Origin: Bradyrhizobium diazoefficiens USDA 110
Lineage (GTDB): Bacteria > Pseudomonadota > Alphaproteobacteria > Rhizobiales > Xanthobacteraceae
Reading direction: 5' to 3'
DNA length: 64,000 nucleotides
Assembly: GCF_000011365.1 (NCBI RefSeq)
Contig: NC_004463.1
Coordinates: 6,682,001 to 6,746,000, forward strand
The notes under the pieces were generated by a model. That model had not been told where the DNA came from. It was given only the letters and a program-made list of their open reading frames with translations, and made no database searches. This document shows, piece by piece, positions 36,946 to 45,482 of the stretch. Position numbers and translations under genes: made by a program. Position 1 is the stretch's first letter. Each line of letters opens with the position of its first letter.

Positions 36946-37035
36946 GAAAAACCCGCGCTGGACTGCGTCCTGCGCGGGCAACACCAACTTCTGTCGATGA
37001 TGCCATTCTGCCAGTGTTTTGCCCGACGGGTCAAC
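36946..37035 (-). repeat. repeat unit A: promoter-like core + hairpin (putative short RNA)
   Basis: Read on the minus strand: TTGACC, an 18-base CGTCGGGCAAAACACTGG spacer, CAGAAT, about 30 bases, then a GC stem (CCCGCGC / GCGCGGG, 36952-36978) and a T-run. The arrangement matches a -35/-10 promoter followed by an intrinsic terminator. First of five similar complete copies. Confidence 0.65.
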
Positions 37036-37075
37036 GATCATCGAGGCGAGATTGCAGATCGGGATCTCCGCTGTC

Positions 37076-37414
37076 TCAAGCGTCGTGAACAGCGTCAGCG
37101 CTGCTCGAGCTTGCCGGATGCACGATGACGCGCTCGATCCGCTGAATCAGTTCCAGCATTCCGTCCTCGCCGTTCTCGACCGGCTGCGCGGCCTTGCCCC
37201 AGCCGCGATCGAGGATGGCATTGGCGGCCGAGACGCGGGCCGCCGGCGTTGCATCCTCGCTGCGCATGACGCCGACGAGCACCCTGAGGGCCGTTCTGGT
37301 GTGGCTGCGCGCGAGCGAGCGGATCTCGGTCAAGGTCCGCGCCCTGGTCGTCTTCCCTCGCACGGGCAAACGCGCCGGTGCATGCTCGAGCTCGCCTTCA
37401 ATCTCCTCGCTCAC
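37076..37414 (-). CDS. phage-type small protein, terminase small-subunit-like (copy 1)
   Basis: 112 residues from a GTG at 37414 with GGGAG eight bases upstream. The core LARSHTRTALRVLVGVM, AANAILDRGWGKAAQP and LIQRIERVIVHP recurs in a paralogue at 39,761-40,150. Genes with the AANAILDRGWGK motif precede terminase large-subunit genes in alphaproteobacterial prophages as I remember them, and a terminase remnant does follow on this strand. The start overlaps the stop of a 23-residue peptide gene (GTGA). Bracketed by repeat units A and B. Confidence 0.68.
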   Translation of the reverse strand: MSEEIEGELEHAPARLPVRGKTTRARTLTEIRSLARSHTRTALRVLVGVMRSEDATPAARVSAANAILDRGWGKAAQPVENGEDGMLELIQRIERVIVHPASSSSADAVHDA

Positions 37415-37482
37415 GAAAAAATCTCCCACAGCACGATTGCAACCAGGCCCGCGAGCGCGAGCGATATCAGGTAGGCGGTCAT
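37411..37482 (-). CDS. 23-residue single-helix membrane peptide
   Basis: ATG 37482 preceded by GGAGAG; the peptide is one hydrophobic helix (MTAYLISLALAGLVAIVLWE plus three residues). Its TGA overlaps the GTG start of the downstream phage gene, which argues for real translation and coupling. Role unknown; a small phage membrane peptide is plausible. Confidence 0.5.
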   Translation of the reverse strand: MTAYLISLALAGLVAIVLWEIFS

Positions 37483-37730
37483 CGTCTCTCCATAACAAGA
37501 GAAATGCGCGGCAGATCGCGCAACGAGGCGCGATCGTTTCGGGCGCGAACCCTATCTCCGTAAATCCCGGAGACCGCAGCGGCGCGGGTAACAGGCCCAG
37601 CGCCGCGGGCCGGCACGTTCGCGCGTGCACGGCCAGCAATGGTTCGGACGACGGCGCGCCGATCGGCGCTCCAGGTTTGTCGAGTGCGTGGCCGCAATGC
37701 GTTGCCGCCGTCCGATTCCGATCGAGAACG

Positions 37731-37819
37731 AAAAAACCCGCGGCGGATGCTCTCCGCGCGGGTCAATCAAACTCGTCTCGATGATGTCATTCTGCCGGTG
37801 TCTTGCCCGACGAGTCAAA
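37731..37819 (-). repeat. repeat unit B: promoter-like core + hairpin (putative short RNA)
   Basis: Minus strand: TTGACT, 18 bases, CAGAAT, then the two-part stem CCCGC-GCGGA / TCCGC-GCGGG with a TGCTC loop, followed by TTTTTT. Best terminator of the family. Lies upstream of the small phage gene copy 1. Confidence 0.65.
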
Positions 37820-37860
37820 TCCTGTGTTGAACGAAATTGTCGTCACACCAGGTGGACATG

Positions 37861-37950
37861 AAAAAGCCCGCCGCGGATTGTCCCGCGCGGGCCGAACCAA
37901 ACTCGTTTCGATGATGGCATTCTGCCAGTGTCTTGCCCGACGTGTCAAAC
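37861..37950 (-). repeat. repeat unit C: promoter-like core + hairpin (putative short RNA)
   Basis: Minus strand: TTGACA, CGTCGGGCAAGACACTGG, CAGAAT, then hairpin GCCCG-CGCGG / CCGCG-CGGGC and TTTTT. Only 41 bases from unit B, in the same orientation. The -35-like element is a perfect TTGACA. Confidence 0.65.
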
Positions 37951-38075
37951 ACCGTGGGCCGCAACAGGAGAATGACCTTCCTCCCACTTAGATATGTGGT
38001 GCGCCAGGGGCTTGCTTCAAGTCCCCGACCTTCGCGTACAACCCCCGCCCCAGCAACAAGTCGAGGGATCACGAC

Positions 38076-39611
38076 ATGCCCGTACTGCTTCCGACATCCC
38101 GCTCACGCGGCCGGACCGAGCGAACCCGCACCGGGAAGCCGGCGCCGACCGATCATGCCGTGGTGATCGCCGGCGGCGGCCCGACCGGCCTGATGCTGGC
38201 CGCCGAGCTCGCGCTCGCGGATGTCGACGTCGCCATCGTCGAGCGGCGCGCGGATCAGGACCTCGTCGGCACGCGCGCCGGCGGGTTGCACGCGCGCAGC
38301 ATCGAGATCCTCGATCAGCGCGGCGTCGCGGATCGCTTCCTGCGCGAGGGGCAAGTCACGCAGCTCGCCGGCTTCGCCTGGACCCGGCTCGACATCAGCG
38401 ACCTCCCCACCCGCCACGCTTACGGACTGGCGCTGCGGCAGAGCCACATCGAGCGCATCCTGGCCGACTGGGTCGAGGAGCTCGCGGTCCCGATCTACCG
38501 GAACTTCGAGGTGACGGGCTTCGTTCAGGACGAGACCGGCGTCGACCTCGCGCTGTCCGGCGGCGAGACGTTGCGGGCGAACTATCTGGTCGGCTGCGAC
38601 GGCGGCCGCAGCCTGGTGCGCAAGAGCGCCGGCATCGACTTCGCCGGCTTCGAACCGACGCTCAGCAACCTCATGGCCGAGGTCGAGATGAGCGAGGAGC
38701 CGGCCTGGGGCCTGCGTCACGACGCGCTCGGCTTTCACGGCCTCAGCAAGACGGAGAGCGGGCGCGTGCTGGTCGTGGTGACGGAAGCAACGCTCGCGCG
38801 CAGCGGCGAGCCCGGCTTGCGCGATCTCAGCGAAGCCCTCGTCGCCGTGTACGGCACCGACTTCGGTCTCAAGAATCCTGCCTGGATCTCCCGCTTCACC
38901 GATGCGGCGCGGCAGGCTGCGTCCTATCGCGAGCGACGCGTGCTGCTCGCCGGCGATGCCGCGCATATCCATCACTCCGTCGGCGGTCAAGGCCTCAACA
39001 CCGGCGTGCAGGATGCCGTCAATCTCGGCTGGAAGCTGGCGCAGGTCGTCAAGGGCACGTCGCCCGCCAGCCTGCTCGACAGCTACCATGCCGAACGCCA
39101 TCCCGTCGCCGCGCGCGTGCTGCGCAACACCATGGCGCAGATCGCCCTGCTCCGCCGCGGCGACGACGGCCTCAAGGCCGCGCGCGAGGTGGTGTCCGAC
39201 CTGCTCGGCATGGACGAGCCGCGCAAGCGCGTCGGCGCGATGATGAGCGGCCTCGACATCCGCTACGATCTCGGCGAAGACCATCCGCTGCTCGGACGCC
39301 GCATGCCCGACCTCGACCTCGTCACACCAGGCGGTTCGCAAAGACTGTTCACCCTGCTGCAGGGCGCGCGTCCCCTGCTGCTCAATTTTGCCAAGCCGGG
39401 CTGCATCGATATCGCACCCTGGGCGGATCGCGTCGCAGTCGTCGACACCAGCTACCAGGGCCCCTGGGAGCTTCCAGCGATCGGGCCGGTCGCAGCGCCA
39501 AAAGCCGTATTGGTGCGGCCCGACGGACACGTGGCGTGGACGGGCGACGCGCGCCAGCGCGGCCTTGCGGACGCGCTGACACTATGGTTTGGGCCGCCTG
39601 TCGCGACATAG
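38076..39611 (+). CDS. FAD-dependent aromatic hydroxylase (PheA/TfdB-like, polyketide-hydroxylase type)
   Basis: 511 residues from ATG 38076, GAGGG upstream; a longer frame that covers the region is a shadow. FAD site VVIAGGGPTGLMLAAELALA (from residue 28), DG motif YLVGCDGGRSLVRKSAGID, second FAD motif LLAGDAAHIHHSVGGQGLNT and a C-terminal thioredoxin-like domain (about 400-511). This is the class of phenol and anthracycline-type ring hydroxylases. It is intact and of normal length, yet stands alone between two decaying phage-type cassettes, so it may have arrived as cargo. Substrate unknown. Confidence 0.87.
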   Translation: MPVLLPTSRSRGRTERTRTGKPAPTDHAVVIAGGGPTGLMLAAELALADVDVAIVERRADQDLVGTRAGGLHARSIEILDQRGVADRFLREGQVTQLAGFAWTRLDISDLPTRHAYGLALRQSHIERILADWVEELAVPIYRNFEVTGFVQDETGVDLALSGGETLRANYLVGCDGGRSLVRKSAGIDFAGFEPTLSNLMAEVEMSEEPAWGLRHDALGFHGLSKTESGRVLVVVTEATLARSGEPGLRDLSEALVAVYGTDFGLKNPAWISRFTDAARQAASYRERRVLLAGDAAHIHHSVGGQGLNTGVQDAVNLGWKLAQVVKGTSPASLLDSYHAERHPVAARVLRNTMAQIALLRRGDDGLKAAREVVSDLLGMDEPRKRVGAMMSGLDIRYDLGEDHPLLGRRMPDLDLVTPGGSQRLFTLLQGARPLLLNFAKPGCIDIAPWADRVAVVDTSYQGPWELPAIGPVAAPKAVLVRPDGHVAWTGDARQRGLADALTLWFGPPVAT

Positions 39612-39641
39612 CAACAAAACTCATCCGCCCCCTCGAAACGA

Positions 39642-39725
39642 ACAAAGCCCGCGGCATCCCCGCGGGCTTGATCCAAATTCATCTCGATGATGCCATTCTG
39701 CCAGTGCCTTGCCCGACGCGTCAAA
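39642..39725 (-). repeat. repeat unit D: promoter-like core + hairpin (putative short RNA)
   Basis: Minus strand: TTGACG, CGTCGGGCAAGGCACTGG, CAGAAT, then a perfect nine-base stem (AGCCCGCGG / CCGCGGGCT) with TTTGTT. It also lies 31 bases after the plus-strand hydroxylase stop and may terminate that gene. Confidence 0.65.
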
Positions 39726-39760
39726 CTCGATTTCGCGAAGACAATCGCCGTGGAATCCGG

Positions 39761-40150
39761 TCATTGCAACTTCTTGTCCGAAGGCAAGATGCTTTGCGAC
39801 GTCTCCAGAAGCTCCGCTTCGCCAATCTCGTCGGCGATTGCCGATGAATGGTCCGGATGCACGATGACGCGTTCGATCCGATGCAACAATTCGAGTGGGG
39901 CTTTGTCAGTGGCCAAAGGCTGCACCGGCTTACCCCAACCTCGGTCGAGAATGGCATTTGCGGCGGCCACGCGCGCAAACGCGTTTGCTGTCTCTCTCAG
40001 CATGATTGCGGCAAGCACGTTGAGGGCGGCTTCCGTCTTGGTTCTTGCCAACGCCTCAATGTCTGCCAGCGTTGGCGCTCTGAAACCTTCACTGACGACA
40101 TGCTGGGCGACAGGGAGATACAATTCAGTCCTTCTCTTCAACCTTCCCAT
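39761..40150 (-). CDS. phage-type small protein, terminase small-subunit-like (copy 2)
   Basis: 129 residues from ATG 40150 with GAGG upstream. Paralogue of the gene at 37,076-37,414: LARTKTEAALNVLAAIM, AANAILDRGWGKPVQP, LLHRIERVIVHP. Diverged (roughly half identical by eye in the core) so not a recent duplication. No terminase gene follows here. Bracketed by repeat units D and E exactly as copy 1 is by A and B. Confidence 0.68.
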   Translation of the reverse strand: MGRLKRRTELYLPVAQHVVSEGFRAPTLADIEALARTKTEAALNVLAAIMLRETANAFARVAAANAILDRGWGKPVQPLATDKAPLELLHRIERVIVHPDHSSAIADEIGEAELLETSQSILPSDKKLQ

Positions 40151-40190
40151 TGCAAACCTCATTCTAAAAAAGCAATCGCGTCTCCGAAAA

Positions 40191-40280
40191 CAAAAATCCC
40201 GCGACGGATTGCTCCGCGCGGGCTGAACCAAACTCTTTCGACGATGCCATTCTGCCAGTGTTTTGCCCGACGAGTCAAAC
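40191..40280 (-). repeat. repeat unit E: promoter-like core + hairpin (putative short RNA)
   Basis: Minus strand: TTGACT, CGTCGGGCAAAACACTGG, CAGAAT, then hairpin with arms CCCGC / GCGGG and a T-rich end. Lies 41 bases upstream of the small phage gene copy 2 start. Confidence 0.65.
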
Positions 40281-40387
40281 TTTCGCTACCGGCACCCGCT
40301 TCAGGATGTCCGGTTTGCATTCACAAAGCGGATGAAAGGTCAGTTACCCGCTTTGTCCGCCAAGGGCCAATAGCCGAAGTGCACCCG

Positions 40388-40771
40388 CTAGGTGGGCGAG
40401 CCTGCGTTGAGAAGCTGGGATACCGCAGTAACCAATTGCGCTGGAGCAAACGGTTTCTCCAGCAGAACGCTGTTGGGCACTCCCTCTGACGCCCAATCTT
40501 CGGCTGCGGCGCCCGTCATGTAGACCACGGGAAATGCAGGATCGATCTGCCTGATAAGGCGCGCAATCTCCCAACCCTTCATCGGCCCTTTGAGGTTGAC
40601 GTCGGTTACGAGCGCCGAATACTTGACCACGCCGCTTTCCACCATAGCCACGGCTTCTTGTCCGGAAGCGACCGTCGTCAGGTCGAAGCCGCCCTCCTTC
40701 AAGGCGTCGTGAACGATTTCCTGCAATGGTTCCTCGTCCTCAACCACGAGAATAATGGGCACGCCTTCCAT
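40388..40771 (-). CDS. stand-alone response regulator receiver protein
   Basis: 127 residues from ATG 40771 (GGAGG upstream). Only a CheY-like receiver domain: acidic pocket VVEDEEP, phospho-acceptor Asp in ALVTDVNLKG (about 51), Thr in VVYMTGAA, and Lys in LLEKPFAP. No output domain, so it acts by protein-protein contact or as a phosphate sink. No histidine kinase gene is in the window. Confidence 0.9.
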   Translation of the reverse strand: MEGVPIILVVEDEEPLQEIVHDALKEGGFDLTTVASGQEAVAMVESGVVKYSALVTDVNLKGPMKGWEIARLIRQIDPAFPVVYMTGAAAEDWASEGVPNSVLLEKPFAPAQLVTAVSQLLNAGSPT

Positions 40772-41123
40772 CTCCCCCTCCACGCAGCGTCAACCCGAGC
40801 CGCAGCAGGCGCAACGCATTGGAGGAACAAAAGTTCAAAAGTGAACATTTGCCCGGAAGGAATGACGGGCGACGGAGGCTCGGCCGCCTGCGTTGGCCGC
40901 CCAGTGATGTCTGAGTTGGGTCAAAAGCGTCGATATGACGCTCGGCTGCAAAACTTCCGTTTGCCTCAACGAGCCGACATCTAGCTGCACCGCGTCAACA
41001 GAAGCGATGGGCCAACAAGCGACTGCCATTGAGTGGATAAATGAAGGGGAACGCCAGCTTAAATGACCGGCCTTTGGTCCTCTACTTGGGCGAAATTGAC
41101 TTTGAGACACTGCCGAGGCGGCC
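40772..41123. other. non-coding stretch with a decayed dispersed repeat
   Basis: No credible gene. The part around 40,830-41,060 includes MSELGQKRRYDARLQNF-like reading and TGAGTTGGGTCAAAAGCG, which resembles a degenerate dispersed sequence I associate with rhizobial intergenic regions. The match is from memory and could not be checked. Confidence 0.35.
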
Positions 41124-41300
41124 TCACTTACGTGGAAACTTCGCCACCAAGCGGGACATCTGCCAAACCTGAACATCTTTTCCATCAATGAATTGGCGCG
41201 CCTTTTCGGTGGCGTCTTGATCGTCCGCGCACTTTATTATTTGAGGCGGTTGATAGATGCGGCCATCGGCTTCAATAAAATAGACGCGGTAATCTGGCAT
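41124..41300 (-). CDS. small conserved hypothetical protein
   Basis: 58 residues from ATG 41300 with GGGAG seven bases upstream. MPDYRVYFIEADGRIYQPP start, central CADDQDATEKARQFIDG, end VQVWQMSRLVAKF. The pattern (short beta strands around an acidic-alanine helix) recurs in many small bradyrhizobial proteins as I remember them. Function unknown. Confidence 0.7.
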   Translation of the reverse strand: MPDYRVYFIEADGRIYQPPQIIKCADDQDATEKARQFIDGKDVQVWQMSRLVAKFPRK

Positions 41301-41695
41301 GGCTGAACTCCCGAAGGGCGGGAGCGCTACGCTCTCAGTCACCGATAACTGCCTAGGATGGGGCGATGATACGCAAAGTATAACACGATTACCCGAGTTT
41401 CGGCGTACTTTTGCAAACAACTACAAGTTTACCGTCGGGTCGGTCGGCTTTAACTCTGACTTCGAACATGCCGTTGTCCCTGCGCGAACTCACGCTGTGT
41501 GCCAGAATACGTGAAGGAGGTGGCCATTGCGGCGGTGCTACTCTACATGAAGCCTGGTCTTCTGGGACTCGAACCCGACCACCAACCGGGCAATGCGCTC
41601 AAGCGTCTGTTGATCAAGTAACCGGGCTGCTATGTCCCGAAGGCGCGAACAATTGTACGTTCAGACCGCAGATTTGTTCCTGTAGTTTTACCCTG
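41301..41695. other. 395-base stretch without a clear gene
   Basis: A plus-strand frame with AAGGAGG at 41,514-41,520 reads from an ATT (41526) for 31 residues (KPGLLGLEPDHQPGNALK) to TAA 41,621. It looks like a small protein that lost its ATG. Nothing else is seen. Confidence 0.3.
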
Positions 41696-41866
41696 TCACG
41701 GGTGCTTTGACTTGTCGTTCGGTCTTTCGCTGCTTGCCGGTACGTCCTTGGCTTCTTCTTCGGCAAGGAGTTTTCGAATGATGTTCCGCTTCTCCTCGTC
41801 CCGCTCTTCTTCAAGGAGCTTGCGATAGTGGCGGATGTTTTCATTGCGAATGAAGCGTTCCATCAT
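41696..41866 (-). CDS. small charged hypothetical protein
   Basis: 56 residues from a double ATG (41866 or 41863), GAGGA upstream. MMERFIRNENIRHYRKLLEE then a basic/acidic helix (KRNIIRKLLAEEEAK). I recall very similar helical peptides throughout bradyrhizobial genomes. Too small for standard gene calling at 60 residues. Function unknown. Confidence 0.7.
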   Translation of the reverse strand: MMERFIRNENIRHYRKLLEEERDEEKRNIIRKLLAEEEAKDVPASSERPNDKSKHP

Positions 41867-42155
41867 GCATTTCCTCGCAGCTGACGCACTATTTTAGCGT
41901 GAGAAATAAGGAGTGCAATCGGCGCGCTGGCGGTCGGTTGGCCCCGAAGCCTGCTATGGGTCAAAACCGGCCAAGCTCAAATTTCAAACGAAGTTCTGCT
42001 TAGTCATCAGAAGCCGACATTCGCGCATTTGTGCATGCGCTCCTTAGCGCCGGCCGATCTTATCCACACCCACGACAGGCAGTAGCTCCCGCCCTTCGCC
42101 GCCCCCTAGGAATCGATAATTTGCCAACCTGTTCGCACGCCGCTTTGATGGCAGA

Positions 42156-42581
42156 ATGAGCACGAAATCACGAGAAGTCATCTGGAGCGGCCAGATCATG
42201 GGCGCGGAAATTCACGCCAAGCATGCGCGAGAAGAAGCCAAGAAGGCAGTCCGCGAAGCCGATCGAGCCGAAGGCCAGGCCTGGTCCGTCCGGATGGAAG
42301 GTTACGGCGGCCCGTCGCAGCCGTCTCCGACAATCGGGCAATGCCTGAACGGCGGCATGGGCTGGCTGGAGGTCGAGTGCAACAGGTGCAAGACGCGCGC
42401 GAGCCTGCCGCTCGATGCGATCCGCCGACCGCGAGATACGCCGATCTGGAAGCTGGAGGCATCCCTCAGGTGCCGATCATGCCGGAAGGGACGTTCCGCG
42501 CCACCCGTCCACATGATCAAGCTGACCGAAACACGGAGCATCACGCCATACAAGTGGGTTCACCCAGACGAAGAGCGCTAG
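42156..42581 (+). CDS. hypothetical protein with zinc-ribbon-like cysteines
   Basis: 141 residues. N-terminal helix rich in Lys/Ala/Glu ([20 protein letters not shown]), then CxxC pairs VECNRCKTR (about 74) and LRCRSCRKG (about 105), spaced as a zinc ribbon. No catalytic motif. It precedes the SRAP gene by 35 bases on the same strand, so the two may share a transcript. May bind nucleic acid. Confidence 0.7.
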   Translation: MSTKSREVIWSGQIMGAEIHAKHAREEAKKAVREADRAEGQAWSVRMEGYGGPSQPSPTIGQCLNGGMGWLEVECNRCKTRASLPLDAIRRPRDTPIWKLEASLRCRSCRKGRSAPPVHMIKLTETRSITPYKWVHPDEER

Positions 42582-42616
42582 AACCCACAAGTCTCGGACC
42601 TTCCAAGCAGGCAGTT

Positions 42617-43285
42617 ATGTGCAATCTCTATTCGATCACCACCAACCAGGCGGCGATCGCCGGCCTCTTCCGGGTCGTCCGCCGCTATGAAGGCAACCTG
42701 CCGCCGATGCCGGGAGTGTTTCCGGATTTTCCAGCGCCAGTCATCCGTGATGCAGGCAATGGCGAACGCGAACTGGTGATGATGCGCTGGGGCATGCCGC
42801 CACCGCCACGCACCGGCGGTCCACCCGTGACCAACATTCGCAACACCTCGTCGCCGCACTGGCGCGCGTGGCTCAAGCCGGAGCACCGCTGCCTCGTGCC
42901 GGTCAACAGCTTTGCCGAATACGCTCCGGAGCCCAACCCGGAGACAAAGAAGAGAGATGTCGTCTGGTTTGCACTTGCCGAGGCACGTCCGCTGTTCGCG
43001 TTCGCCGGCATCTGGACGACCTTCAACGGTGACCGCGGTACGAAGTCAAAGCCGATTCCCGGACCGCATCAGGTCTATGGCTTCCTCACCACGACACCGA
43101 ATGCAGTTGTTGAACCGATTCATCCTAAGGCGATGCCGGTGATCTTGACCACGGCCGAGGAGCTGGATGTGTGGTTACGTGCACCTTGGGAGGAGGCGAA
43201 GGCACTTCAGCGGCCATTGCGGGACGAGGAGTTGAAGATCGTCGCCCGGGGAGCAGACAAGGAAGATATCGTCTCGTCCGTATAA
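42617..43285 (+). CDS. SOS response-associated peptidase (SRAP / YedK / HMCES family)
   Basis: 222 residues from ATG 42617. After Met removal the protein begins with Cys (MCNLYS), the residue that forms a thiazolidine crosslink with abasic sites in single-stranded DNA. Other conserved parts: [13 protein letters not shown], the glutamate in [10 protein letters not shown], and the histidine in [10 protein letters not shown]. All catalytic residues are present. Shields abasic sites at replication forks. Confidence 0.93.
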   Translation: MCNLYSITTNQAAIAGLFRVVRRYEGNLPPMPGVFPDFPAPVIRDAGNGERELVMMRWGMPPPPRTGGPPVTNIRNTSSPHWRAWLKPEHRCLVPVNSFAEYAPEPNPETKKRDVVWFALAEARPLFAFAGIWTTFNGDRGTKSKPIPGPHQVYGFLTTTPNAVVEPIHPKAMPVILTTAEELDVWLRAPWEEAKALQRPLRDEELKIVARGADKEDIVSSV

Positions 43286-43686
43286 GCCCCTGCCCCGTTC
43301 CAAATCATAAGCTACATCGGACGTAGCAGCGGCCGGCGCCAATCCGCCATGGCGTGCAGGTTTTGGCGTGGGCGCTTCTGATTGGTCAATGGCGCAACTC
43401 CCTTCTAGCCTGCTCGATCAAATTTTGTCTTTGCGACAGCCATGTCGCGAATTCGTCCCTACCCACCATAACCAATAGGTAATGACTGCCGCACCGAACT
43501 CCCATAGCCGCGCCGGATAGTCGCTCATTCGCACGTCTCCCGCTGCCCTCGAACGAATCTAGAGCTAGTTGTGCGGATGCGAGATGTATCTGATTTAGAT
43601 TACATGTTCTATCGATACACAAGGCTGCAACAAACAAACTTGTGGCCTGGCTCTGCCGCGGCCCTTTGGGATCTGAGAGCGACAGC
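43286..43686. other. 400-base stretch, doubtful coding
   Basis: A minus-strand frame 43386-43694 could encode 102 residues from an ATG overlapping the end of the next gene, but its middle is AT-rich and shows no family features. I see no repeat, RNA or terminator with confidence. Confidence 0.3.
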
Positions 43687-43935
43687 TCACTCATCCGCCA
43701 GCTTCCGCTCGATATACGCATCCACCGTTTCGGCGAACGAGCGCTGCACGCCGACCGCGAGGTTGTGCTGGTCGAGCGCATCGCGCTGGAGCACGCGCAG
43801 GCCGCGCCCGCGGGCGCTGACCGGCGCCGTGTTGAGATACTGATCGATGGCGCCCTTGGCGATGGGGATGGCCTTCGGATCCCCCCTTGCGATCAGGAGC
43901 CGCAAGAGGCTCTGGCATTCGGCCAAGCCGGGCAT
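43687..43935 (-). CDS. hypothetical protein, 82 residues
   Basis: ATG 43935, thirteen bases after the stop of the 34-residue gene. Helical: LAECQSLLRLLIARGDPKAI, then RDALDQHNLAVGVQRSFAET. No family recognised. Good codon use and an upstream partner with a strong ribosome site support expression. Confidence 0.5.
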   Translation of the reverse strand: MPGLAECQSLLRLLIARGDPKAIPIAKGAIDQYLNTAPVSARGRGLRVLQRDALDQHNLAVGVQRSFAETVDAYIERKLADE

Positions 43936-43948
43936 GGGATCAGCGCCT

Positions 43949-44053
43949 TCATCCTTGCCGCGATTTCGGCTTCGGCCGCTTGACCGGCTGGGTGTGGGTG
44001 CCGAACAGCGCCAGCAGGAACGCGACTTCTTCCTTCGAACCGATCTGGATCAT
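43949..44053 (-). CDS. 34-residue small protein
   Basis: ATG 44053 with an optimal AAGGAG six bases upstream. MIQIGSKEEVAFLLALFGTH, then a Lys/Pro-rich end (VKRPKPKSRQG). Hydrophobic middle too short for a sure membrane helix. Probably cotranscribed with the 82-residue gene. Unknown role. Confidence 0.5.
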   Translation of the reverse strand: MIQIGSKEEVAFLLALFGTHTQPVKRPKPKSRQG

Positions 44054-44259
44054 GATTGTCTCCTTTTCGCTTGGTTGGTCGGTGCCGGCGAAAAAGGAGT
44101 TCAGGACAATCGGGTTTCAGGATTGTTTCAGGCGTGTTTCATCGGGGCTGTCACGTTGCAGATGGCCGCCTGGAGACAAAGCGCATACCCGCCCGTCTGC
44201 CACCACGTCCGCCAAGGACCACGGGCGGACCATCTGACCTAAATCATGAACAGAAGAAG

Positions 44260-44278
44260 AGCCCAGCTGTGGTGGGCT
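44260..44278 (-). terminator. probable terminator of the secreted-protein gene
   Basis: Minus strand: AGCCCACCACAGCTGGGCT hairpin followed by CTTCTTCTG, 66 bases beyond the stop at 44344. The T-tract is interrupted, so strength is uncertain. Confidence 0.45.
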
Positions 44279-44343
44279 AGGCTCTCGTTCAGCGATTGAT
44301 GGCCGCCTCAACAACCATCTTTACGGCGGCATCGGGTTCAGGA

Positions 44344-44910
44344 TCACTTGATTTCCCAGGACGTGTTGTGCGGGATGTCCATCGCAAAATAATCGCCAGA
44401 GCCAGCCAACGCAGGCATGGTTATGCACGCAAATGGTTCGCTTCCGGTGATGCCCTTATACTTTCCGGTGCCGCCGGTGATGATATGCGTTCCACAATCC
44501 ATCTTCGGCTGGGCCTTGTCGAGGTCTCGCGTATCGAAGGTCGAGAAAATCTTGTCGCCGTCGCTGTCGGCGAGCACGCAAGCTCCGTCAATGTATTTCT
44601 TGTCTCCGGACGCGACGTTCAGCGCCACGCAGCGTGCCGACATCTTGTCCAGCATCTTCTCTCCCTTCATGTTTTGAGTGGTCCCGACCGCCTCCAGCGT
44701 CGTGGCCTTGCCGAGTTCGGCGGTGTCAATGCTCATCAAGGGTCGAAAAATAAAGTGCGTCACATAAGGAGTAGTCCCCTTCTTTTCAATCGGCTCTCCC
44801 GCGACAGCCGCGGGGGCAAAGGACACGAGCGCTGCAGCAAAGGCCGTTGCTTTGGTGAGTCTCATCGCTGCGGTGAATGTGGGGACTCTGCGCACGTTGA
44901 TGACGTTCAT
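44344..44910 (-). CDS. exported hypothetical protein
   Basis: 188 residues from ATG 44910 with a perfect AAGGAGG. N-terminal signal peptide (cleavage likely after SFAPAAVAG, about residue 38). Mature part has two or more Cys (SARCVALN, DGACVLAD, MDCGTHI, EPFACITM; four cysteines) that could form disulfides, and a glycine-rich GGTGKYKGITG hairpin reminiscent of dirigent/allene-oxide-cyclase-like beta-barrels. Periplasmic or secreted; function unknown. The 480 bases upstream to 45,390 hold no clear gene. Confidence 0.75.
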   Translation of the reverse strand: MNVINVRRVPTFTAAMRLTKATAFAAALVSFAPAAVAGEPIEKKGTTPYVTHFIFRPLMSIDTAELGKATTLEAVGTTQNMKGEKMLDKMSARCVALNVASGDKKYIDGACVLADSDGDKIFSTFDTRDLDKAQPKMDCGTHIITGGTGKYKGITGSEPFACITMPALAGSGDYFAMDIPHNTSWEIK

Positions 44911-45390
44911 GAGTGCCTCCTTAGATCAAGCGGCGGTTCAGGTCTCCGCCGTGAACTGCCGCGAGTTGAAATCGACCTGCGTATGCTTTCTCCTGTCGAA
45001 TCGAGTTGCACGCCGGCGCCGAGCGTCAACGTGATCATGCTTTCCTGATGCTTCGCCTTGGACTGACGAAGTAGGTGGGGATGGTGGCTCCAATCATCGG
45101 TTTTGACCTCAATACAAGGCTCGACCGAACGACCTGGAATATTGACATAATAGCATGGAACGCGGCGGACGTCAGCGTCACGCCCGGAAAACGCAGCGCG
45201 CACCGTCAGCTATCCTGACCGAATGCGCTATGCAAAATGCAATTTCTCCTGCTGTCCGGACGAAGCACGGTGCACATGGCCGCAGCGACTCTGTGCCGCT
45301 CTTCATGCTTTGCGTCGTTCCGCTTGCAACTCAGGAGGTGAGCATTGAGTGACGTCGATTTCCGCAGCCACCAATATCCGTAATAGCTGT
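44911..45390. other. 480-base gap, promoter region and no clear gene
   Basis: Apart from the ribosome site of the exported-protein gene I see no gene, hairpin or repeat with good support. Frames present are short and without family features. Confidence 0.35.
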
Positions 45391-45456
45391 GGGTCAAAAG
45401 CCGGCGTCGCAGTCGCAGCGGCTAAGTCCGCAAGTGTGAGAAGCGGCCACGCGGGC
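45391..45456. repeat. dispersed repeat X, copy 1
   Basis: Begins GGGTCAAAAGCCGGCGTCGC and ends GAAGCGGCCACGCGGG. A near copy is at 46,556-46,625. Differences are scattered single bases. Confidence 0.7.
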
Positions 45457-45482
45457 TCTCGAGAGTGGTCGATGGACGTGTG

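Noticed and set aside
36826..37041. 71-codon minus-strand frame over repeat unit A
   Set aside because: It reads through the repeat's hairpin and core, which are better explained as RNA or repeat.
38103..39530. 475-codon minus-strand frame under the hydroxylase
   Set aside because: Antisense shadow with composition of GC-driven open frames.
37994..39847. 617-codon plus-strand open frame over the FAD hydroxylase
   Set aside because: It is the +2 shadow of the real 511-residue gene; its product is Arg/Pro-rich with no domain, while the chosen frame has all FAD motifs.
41540..41600. tRNA-like string GGTTCGAGTCC on the minus strand
   Set aside because: Flanking bases do not form a T-arm or acceptor stem; it falls inside a small plus-strand frame.
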